From Bacteroidaceae bacterium (GTDB lineage Bacteria; Bacteroidota; Bacteroidia; Bacteroidales; Bacteroidaceae): DNA of 64,000 nt. Below are positions 1 through 6,800 of the stretch, one piece after another. A program made the translations under genes and the position numbers. How positions within the stretch are numbered: the first letter of the stretch is position 1; the number at the start of each line of letters is the position of its first letter. The stretch is taken from positions 1 through 64,000 of the forward strand of contig JAFSNB010000016.1 of the NCBI GenBank assembly GCA_017447625.1, in the 5' to 3' direction. The notes beneath the pieces are model-generated. The model ran no database searches. It worked only from the letters and a program-made list of their open reading frames with translations, and was not told the origin of the DNA.

Positions 1-49
1 AGACGGAAACATCGCCTCCTGAGCTAACGTTATTTGATTGAGGGGGCTT

Positions 50-98
50 ACTTTTTCAAAAATAAGTCCGCAATGCCTGTTTATCGGCACTGCGGACA
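50..98 (-). terminator. Rho-independent terminator of the C11 peptidase gene
   Basis: Read on the minus strand, a 12-bp stem (GTCCGCAGTGCC with GGCATTGCGGAC, one G-U pair) closes a 7-8 nt loop and is followed by a T-rich run. It begins 17 bases after the stop codon of the C11 peptidase gene. The first 50 bases of the window hold nothing I can assign. Confidence 0.75.
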
Positions 99-114
99 CC
101 TGATTTGTCGCTGT

Positions 115-1236
115 TCAACTTTTAGCGGACAGCAATATATTAAAATAAAAAATCAGATCCGTCATGTCGGGGCATTTGCCTTCGAATCGCGGAACGATGC
201 GTTGCAACACTCTCTTGGTGACAAATGCCATACTGTCCATCTCGCTGCACTTTATCGTGGCCAGTGGAACATCAAAGCCTTGATGATGTTGCTCTGCATA
301 TCTGTCAATAATTGACTGAGTGAAGGTCTCACGTTCAAACATAGCCGGGACCAATGTCTCGTATGGTCCGCCCACGTCTGGAATCTCAGCCGGTGAGCCT
401 ATGAGATAGTCTGTCACATGGCGCAACTCATAGGCAACCTCCATGCAGGCCATGTTGCAGCTGTCAAAGAAAATGTATTTGAGGTGTGGCACCCGAGATA
501 ACACCTTGGCCATAGTCGGGATATTCATCCATTTGCCTTTTTCTTGGCTTCCCGATTTCCCGTTGTCGCCGTAGTCAATGCCGAATGCTCTGGTTTGTGG
601 GATCGAGTCTTGCATCTGCCATCCGTTCCCGTGTCCCCAGAAGGATAGGGCATAGTCGTTGTAGCGCGAGGGATATTTCTTGAAGACATATTTGATAACC
701 CCTTCCATAACAGCCGGATCGCTGGAGTAGGGGTCTCCGCTTACGGCAGTTTCCACAGGGCCGAGTTCCCACACCTCGGCTATATCCCGGATAGACACCG
801 AGTCGGTAATCTGTCCCTTGTGGATTCTGGCCACCCATGGCTTCTCTTTCTGTAAGATTCCATCCACATAAACAACCAGGTTGTTATCGCCGATGTTCAT
901 GGAGCCGGTTTTCATCTCGTCCATATCATCTTTGATAAAACTCCAAAGGCTGTTTTCACCCGAGATATAAACCAGTACCGTACGGTCGCCTATTGAAACC
1001 GAATCAGTCTTGTTCTCTGTCGAGTCCGTTCTCTGCGTCTCGTTGTTGGTGGAGTCCGTTCTCTGCGTCTCGTTATTAGTGGAGTCCGGCAAAACCTTAT
1101 CATTATCAGGCTTTGTTATCAGTTCTTCAGGAACGTCTTTACTGCAGGCCGCAACCAAAGCTATGGCTAATAAAACCTGCAGACAGCGCGCTCCGCAAGT
1201 CCGAATGGCAGTCAATATAAGTTGCTTACTATTCAT
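115..1236 (-). CDS. Clostripain-like (peptidase family C11) lipoprotein
   Basis: A 373-residue predicted secreted cysteine peptidase of the clostripain family. The N-terminus has a hydrophobic segment ending in VAACS, a lipobox-like site, so lipid anchoring is likely. Residues about 45-78 are a low-complexity linker with the ten-residue unit DSTNNETQRT in tandem, encoded by a 30-bp direct repeat. The peptidase core follows: the catalytic histidine is expected in LSFWGHGNGW and the cysteine in YIFFDSCNMACME, the usual C11 His and Cys motifs. The family cleaves after basic residues, but the substrate here is unknown. It is monocistronic, with its own -7 box at 1259-1268 and a terminator downstream. 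The family call is firm; the role is not. Confidence 0.85.
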   Translation of the reverse strand: MNSKQLILTAIRTCGARCLQVLLAIALVAACSKDVPEELITKPDNDKVLPDSTNNETQRTDSTNNETQRTDSTENKTDSVSIGDRTVLVYISGENSLWSFIKDDMDEMKTGSMNIGDNNLVVYVDGILQKEKPWVARIHKGQITDSVSIRDIAEVWELGPVETAVSGDPYSSDPAVMEGVIKYVFKKYPSRYNDYALSFWGHGNGWQMQDSIPQTRAFGIDYGDNGKSGSQEKGKWMNIPTMAKVLSRVPHLKYIFFDSCNMACMEVAYELRHVTDYLIGSPAEIPDVGGPYETLVPAMFERETFTQSIIDRYAEQHHQGFDVPLATIKCSEMDSMAFVTKRVLQRIVPRFEGKCPDMTDLIFYFNILLSAKS

Positions 1237-1258
1237 GTTCAGCTTTTCGTTTTCAGCC

Positions 1259-1268
1259 TACAAAGATA
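1259..1268 (-). promoter_or_regulatory. -7 promoter box for the C11 peptidase gene
   Basis: TATCTTTGTA on the minus strand matches the Bacteroidetes -7 consensus TAnnTTTG and lies 22 bases upstream of the start codon. Confidence 0.6.
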
Positions 1269-1332
1269 CGACATTTTCTCCATATTAACCAAATAATCCG
1301 CAAAGATTAGTGTATTAATAAAGCTGAAATAA

Positions 1333-2547
1333 CTAACGGCCATTTAATTTCTCAATTATCAGCTTGGCGGCACGCTGGGGAGCACCGGGTTGGCCGAGAC
1401 GTTCGGCCACCTCTTCGTAACCGCTCAACTGGGCTTCACGAGCGCATCCGCCAGGCAAGATTGTGGCAAGATGTGCGCGGCAGTTCTGAGGCGTCATGTG
1501 AATACCGAGAAGTTCGGGGACGACTTCGCGGCCTGCCACGAGGTTCACGAGGGTGACAAACGGAATCTTGATGAAGAGGTGCTGGAAGATGTGTGCCAGA
1601 ATGCCGCCTTTGGCGTGATAGCACGCTACCTGCGGAACGCGGAAGAGGGCTGTCTCGAGTACGGCTGTGCCGCTGACGACAAGGGCGGCTGTGGATCGGG
1701 ACAGTAGGGCGTAGGTGTCCGAAGTGAGGGTGACGGCTTCTTCTGAAAGGCCTGCGGACGCAATGACGGACGAATACAGTTTCTCCTCGATGTTCGGGGC
1801 TTTGGCAATAACTATGCTGTAGCGGTCGGCATACGGCTCAACGGCTTTGAGCATGATGCGCAGGTTATCCTTTATCTCGTGCTTGCGGGAACCGGGGAGA
1901 AGAGAAATAATGGGCCCCTCTCCGGCTCCCCCCGTTGGGGGGAGAGCTGCCGTTGGGGGGATAGTTGTCATTGTGGGGAGAGTTGCATCTGGGGAGAGAG
2001 CTGCATCTGGGGAGAGAGCTGCATCTGGGGAGAGATAATCTGCCACCTCATCTACTGTGGGGTTGCCAACATAATGGATGGGGTAGTTGTGCTTCTTCTC
2101 AAAGAAATCGACCTCGAAGGGGAGGATGGAGAAGAGCTCATCGACATCGCGCTTGATGTTCTTAATGCGCCACTCTTTCCACGCCCAGAGCTTCGGAGCT
2201 ATGTAATAATAGACGGGGCAAATGCGGTTCTGGTGAACGTATTTGGCTATCTTCAGGTTGAAGCCGGGGTAATCGATGAGAATCACCACGTCGGGCTTCC
2301 ATTCAGCTATGTCGCGCTTGCATTGTTCCAGACCACGCAGGATGGTTCGCGCATGGAGCAGTACGGGGATAAAACCCATGTATGCGAGGTCGCGGTAGTG
2401 GCGGACAAGGGTGCCGCCAATGGCCTGCATCTTGTCGCCTCCGAAGAAACGGAAGTCGGCCTCGGAGTCTTCACTTCGAAGTGCTGCCATCAAGTGTGAC
2501 GCGTGTAGGTCACCGCTTGCTTCACCTGCTATCAGATAGTAACGCAC
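1333..2547 (-). CDS. lpxB: Lipid-A-disaccharide synthase with repeat-derived insert
   Basis: LpxB joins UDP-2,3-diacylglucosamine and lipid X to make the lipid A disaccharide at the inner membrane. The N-terminus MRYYLIAGEASGDLHAS is the characteristic start, VYYYIAPKLWAWKEWRIKNI is a conserved central motif, and LLPGSRKHEI begins the C-terminal glycosyltransferase half. The protein has 404 residues against about 380 usually. The excess is residues about 171-212, a run built from SPDAAL repeats ending LPPTGGAGEGP. It lies between the two domains and is encoded by the GC-rich repeat family also found between genes in this window. All conserved motifs flank the insert and the frame is intact, so the enzyme is probably functional. 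Confidence 0.93.
   Translation of the reverse strand: MRYYLIAGEASGDLHASHLMAALRSEDSEADFRFFGGDKMQAIGGTLVRHYRDLAYMGFIPVLLHARTILRGLEQCKRDIAEWKPDVVILIDYPGFNLKIAKYVHQNRICPVYYYIAPKLWAWKEWRIKNIKRDVDELFSILPFEVDFFEKKHNYPIHYVGNPTVDEVADYLSPDAALSPDAALSPDATLPTMTTIPPTAALPPTGGAGEGPIISLLPGSRKHEIKDNLRIMLKAVEPYADRYSIVIAKAPNIEEKLYSSVIASAGLSEEAVTLTSDTYALLSRSTAALVVSGTAVLETALFRVPQVACYHAKGGILAHIFQHLFIKIPFVTLVNLVAGREVVPELLGIHMTPQNCRAHLATILPGGCAREAQLSGYEEVAERLGQPGAPQRAAKLIIEKLNGR
1913..2034 (-). repeat. GC-rich palindromic repeat and 18-bp tandem repeats inside lpxB
   Basis: The plus strand reads CCCCTCTCCGGCTCCCCCCG then a short loop and GGGGGGAGAG, followed by degenerate copies and three near-identical 18-bp units (GCATCTGGGGAGAGA plus three bases). 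The length and phase keep lpxB open. The first part matches the boundary repeats at 3655 and 21556. Confidence 0.85.
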
Positions 2548-2755
2548 TATTAAAAATTTAAAAAGTAAAAATTAAGAAGTAAAAGTGGGCTCCGTATCAA
2601 CCGGTTTAAGGGTTTAAGATGTTTAAGGAGTTTAAGAACTGGCGCGGTGCTTTAGATTTTTAACATGTAATTACCATAAATAGGTCCATATAATTATCCA
2701 TTAATGATAAAATAACGTGCCAATTAATGGCAATTAATGTTGAAGAATAATCCGT
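2548..2755. repeat. Word repeats in the surE-lpxB intergenic region
   Basis: This 208-bp gap contains an AT-rich 7-bp-period tract (AAAAGTA and AAAATTA words, 2551-2586), an 8-9-bp tract of GTTTAAG words (about 2605-2640) and an ATCCGTTTAATCCGTT tract at the surE stop. No promoter or RNA gene was recognised. Confidence 0.6.
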
Positions 2756-3646
2756 TTAATCCGTTGTTTGAAAGAGACTCCCTCTAATCTTTTCCATAAC
2801 AGAGTAGGCGGTCATGTCTATCGTTACTGGGACGACGGAGCAGAAACCGGCATCGAGGGCTGCGAAGTCGGTGTCTGTGGCGTCGGGTTCGAGGTTGGTG
2901 AAGGTGCCGATCAGAGAGAAGGCATCTGTGCGGTCGGGGATGTCCTGCCACTCGGAGTGCCAGCTGCCACGAGCCTGACGGCAGATGCGGAAGCCGCTGA
3001 AATGGTCGCTCATGGGGGCGTTCACATTCAGGCAGACTCCCAACGGGAGCCCTTCGTCAATCACATTCTGGCAGAGTTGGGCAAAGGCTTCGAGGGTGTC
3101 GGCAGCGACGGGTATATCCTCGTATTTAGACCCTTTAGGCATCCATTGGGAGAAGCCTATTGCCGGCACATCTTTCATGCAGGCTTCGATGACGGCTCCC
3201 ATAGTCCCGCTGTAATGGACGCTGACGCTGGCGTTGTCGCCGGCGTTTATGCCGCTCAGAACCAGGTCGGGACAGCGGGGAACAATGCGCTCAAAAGCCA
3301 GTTTGACGCAATCCACAGGGGTGCCGGAGCATGCAAAGATACGGGGTAGGGGGGGCTCGGAATCGCTATCTGCGGACGAAGCGGGAAAACCGCTTCGCAC
3401 AGTGTCGGCTGCGGCCGTAGCTTCGGATGTGGCTTCAGACAGAACTTCGGAGGTAACCTCGCGGACGGTGACAGGTTTGATGCTGGTTATGGAACAGGCA
3501 GTGCCGGATCGGGGGCCGTCGGGAGCCACGACCCATACTTCACCCAGTGGGGTGACGGCTCTGATGAGGTCTTTTATCCCAGGAGCCTGATAACCGTCAT
3601 CATTGGTGATGAGGATGAGTGGGTAATATGGAGAATTGTTGTACAT
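2756..3646 (-). CDS. surE: 5'/3'-nucleotidase SurE with low-complexity insert
   Basis: SurE is a metal-dependent survival phosphatase that dephosphorylates nucleoside monophosphates. The diagnostic LITNDDGYQAPG near the N-terminus carries the metal-binding aspartates, and PDLVLSGINAGDNASVSVHYSGTM in the middle is the second family signature. At 296 residues it is longer than the usual roughly 250-260. The excess is residues about 63-100, rich in Ser, Ala and Glu and containing TVRSGFPASS. It sits between VAPDGPRSGTACSIT and IFACSGTPVDCVKLA, which are normally close together. Part of the insert is encoded by a GAAGCGG/CCGCTTC palindrome shared with the neighbouring macroglobulin gene. Function is very likely retained because the core motifs are intact. 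Confidence 0.92.
   Translation of the reverse strand: MYNNSPYYPLILITNDDGYQAPGIKDLIRAVTPLGEVWVVAPDGPRSGTACSITSIKPVTVREVTSEVLSEATSEATAAADTVRSGFPASSADSDSEPPLPRIFACSGTPVDCVKLAFERIVPRCPDLVLSGINAGDNASVSVHYSGTMGAVIEACMKDVPAIGFSQWMPKGSKYEDIPVAADTLEAFAQLCQNVIDEGLPLGVCLNVNAPMSDHFSGFRICRQARGSWHSEWQDIPDRTDAFSLIGTFTNLEPDATDTDFAALDAGFCSVVPVTIDMTAYSVMEKIRGSLFQTTD
3370..3402. repeat. GAAGCGG/CCGCTTC palindrome inside surE
   Basis: The plus strand shows GACGAAGCGG, a short GAAAA loop, then CCGCTTCGCACAGT. The same 29 bases with one change occur at 4378-4410 inside the next gene, where they encode the same peptide in the same frame. Confidence 0.85.
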
Positions 3647-3654
3647 TGGATATT

Positions 3655-3810
3655 TGGCCCCTCTCCGACTCCCCCCGTGTGAAAGGAGGGGAGACCTGCG
3701 GGGTACAATTTAAATTACTATTTGACTATTTACGATTTACTATTTATTTACAATATTTAGATTTAACTATTTACCAGGCATCCCCCACCGGGGGATTATA
3801 GGGGGCTTTA
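3655..3810. repeat. Boundary repeats between the A2M gene and surE
   Basis: A GC-rich palindromic element (about 3655-3706, CCCCTCTCCGACTCCCCCCG type, right arm altered) is followed by an AT-rich tract of CTATTTAC-like words (about 3715-3777) and a second hairpin, CCCCCACCGGGGG (about 3782-3796), which abuts the A2M stop codon. Confidence 0.7.
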
Positions 3811-6800
3811 CTTTACCTTTATTATTGCGCCGGTGGTGTGGGCGTTGTATTCGGGAGCGTAGAGGCTTTGGAGGCGGCAGAGACCGGCGCTGTAGGTGCC
3901 GCTGCGGTCGGTGTAGAAGCGCTCTTCCAGAACGTATGTGCCTTTGGGCAGACGGTCGAAGAAATACTCTGTGCGGGCATCGCGCACGGCGCGGTAATAG
4001 CCCAGACCGCTTTGCCAGCGATAGCCTGAAGCCTGCTCTGCCGGTTCAGCACAAGCCGGGCGCTCGGCACTCAGACAGACGTATTCGTAGTCGCGGTCGG
4101 CTGTGATGACGTAGCGGATTGTGAGCGCATCGCCCTTGGAGGGGGTGAGGGTGCTGAAGTCGCGGCGCACGGAGAGGCCGGTAGTCTGGGCTGAGACGTC
4201 AGCGACTGGGGTGAGGTACTGGGCATAGACGGCTCCCCACGCCTCGCTGTTCTCGCGGCGCTCCACGGTGATGCTCTTCACGGGTGCGGGAGCCTCGATC
4301 TGCTGCTTGATATAGCCGAGAGCAGCGGTGGAAGAGGGGGCCGAAGAGGGGGCCGAAGAGGGGAAGGCTGACGAAGCCCCTGACGAAGCGGGAGAACCGC
4401 TTCGCACAGTACTGGCGGCGGACAGGGTGGTTTTCTTGCCGCTCTGATAGCTCAGGGTGAGGCGGTCAGAGGGTTGAGGGGCGAGGGCAGATGGCTGAGG
4501 GGCGAGGGCAGAGGGTTGATCTTTGCTGGCGGAGGGCTGGAGCAGGGCATAGATGGCGTCGGCGCTCTCTATGGGGCTGTTCCACATCTGAGTCCGCTTC
4601 TGGCTGAGGAGCCAGCGACGCATCTGCGACTGCAAAGTCTTGTCCGAAGGAGTCACGGCGCAGACGGCCTCCATAGCGGCGGTGTGCGTGTGGAGCTTGC
4701 GGTTGATGCTGGTGAAGGAGCCGCTGGCATAGTCGAAGAAGGTGCCTCGGTTAGTGCTTGTCATGTGCTCCTTCAAGGAGGTCAGATACGACTCAGCCTC
4801 TTTCTTGCGGCCTTCCGTCTGCATAACGATGGCACTCACGGCCCGTGTCTCGTTGTCCATCTCGGCAACGGAACCGCTCATGTGTTTGAGCAGGTAGGCG
4901 ATATCTGTCTGTTGCTGGGTGGTGAAGTAATAACCTGCGTGCTGCGAAATATATAAATAATGTACGCGCGCAAGAGACGAGATTACTATCTTCTCTCCTT
5001 TCTTCTCTGCTTTACGCATCTCAACGACATCCTTTGCGGTCTCAGAGGCGAGATAGCCGACGGCTTTGCTGAGGACGTTTTCAGCCTGCTTAGATATAGA
5101 CGAGCCATCAACGGAGAGCTCGCCGCCGCAGAGAGTCTTCAGACGGGTGAGCATTAGGGTGACGTTGCGGGTGATGTATTCGCTGCCGCGCATACCGGGG
5201 AACCAGCTGAAGCTGCCGTCGGCGTTCTGGCGTTCGCGCAGTTTGGCAATGGCAGACTCCATGCGTGCCTGCTGGTAGTTGTCGTTGAAGAGTTCTATGA
5301 GACGGCGTTTGCGCTCGGCATTGTTCTCGGCTTCGCGCAGCCAGGGAGTCTCGTCGAGGATGATATTCTTCAGTTCTTCATCCTCTTGCAGACGGGATTT
5401 GAGCGAGGGCGTTCCTTCTTCTCTCTGCCATATCTCCACTATGCTCTTGATGCGAGGCTCGGACTTGGCTATCTGCACGGCCAGACGGTTTGCATAGAAA
5501 TTAGTGGCCACGGAGAGAGCATCGTCGAAGCGCGGCTCGCGCAGGGCGGGCAGAGCCTGAATGGCATACCATATCGGGTGGGAGGCGTATTCCACCGTGA
5601 GACGGCGGTTGGTGGCTGTCTTGCTGTTCTTGTTGAAGAGCGAGGTGAGGTCGGTGGTGAAGGTGCCTGCGCTGTCGGCCTTGATCTCCACGGCCTCGGT
5701 AATCCACTCCTTATCGGACAGAACGGGCAGGTAATGCTGTTCGCCGTCGCTGAACGACTTGCTCTCGGCCGAGAGTCGTACGGCCAGAAGTCCCGGTTCC
5801 TTGGGCTCGTATTGGAATGTCAGCACCTGCTCGCCGTTGGCTTTGGCTTCGAATGACGCTTTCTGACGACTGATGACTCGCTCGGTCTCGGGGTTGAATA
5901 TCTCCAGCGTAGCACGTCCGCTGATTGGTTTTTCGGTCAGGTTCTGTATGGAGGCTGTTAGCGTGGCTTTGTCGCCGGCACGCAGGAAGCGCGGCATATA
6001 CAGTTGAGCCATCATCTCTTTGCGGGCCACGGTCTCGGCCTCAATGGAAGCCACATCCATATCGTCCGTGTGAGCAAGACCGAGCAGATGCCAGGTGGTG
6101 AGGCTTTCAGGCAGGGTGAACTGGAGCGTGACGACGCCGTCGCGGTCGGTATGCAGACGTGGTAGGAAGGCGGCTGTCTCGTTGAAGTTTGTGCGGACAT
6201 AGCCTGCGGCGGCGGAGACGGTCTGCTCTCCCTCGCCGTCTTCTTGAATCCTGTCTTCTATTGCGACGGCCTTTGGAGAGGCTTTAGCCATCAAAGCTGC
6301 GGGAACCTCTCTCAACACAGCGGCCTCCTCAACGGAAGGTTCGCCTCTTATTTCAAAGTTTGCCAAGGAATAGAACACTTTGTCGCCTGTGGCTCTGGTG
6401 CGTCTGCGGCTACCATAAAGGTTCATAAACGAGAGGCCGTCTGTCCATTGCGGGTCGAAGCAGTCAAGGCTGAAATCCGTATATTTGAGCGGTTTGTTCG
6501 GGAAACTCATATATATGTACTGCGAGGCATCCCAATAGTGTCCGTAGTTCCACGAGTAAGATACTATGTTGTGGCTGCGGTAGAGGCTGATCAACCACGA
6601 ATGGCCTTTCAGAGCATCCAGACTGGCATCGTAGATTGTGGCCATCATGTTCGCGTTGGCAGGCTTACCGTCGGGACGGGTCAGACGCAGCGTCCAGGTC
6701 TCTTTGTCGCCCGGGTGCAGTTTGTCGCGGAATGTGCGCCACTCCCATTTCAGGCATTTGTCGGGCAGGGCACGCAGCAGATGCTGAGATCTGGAATAAA

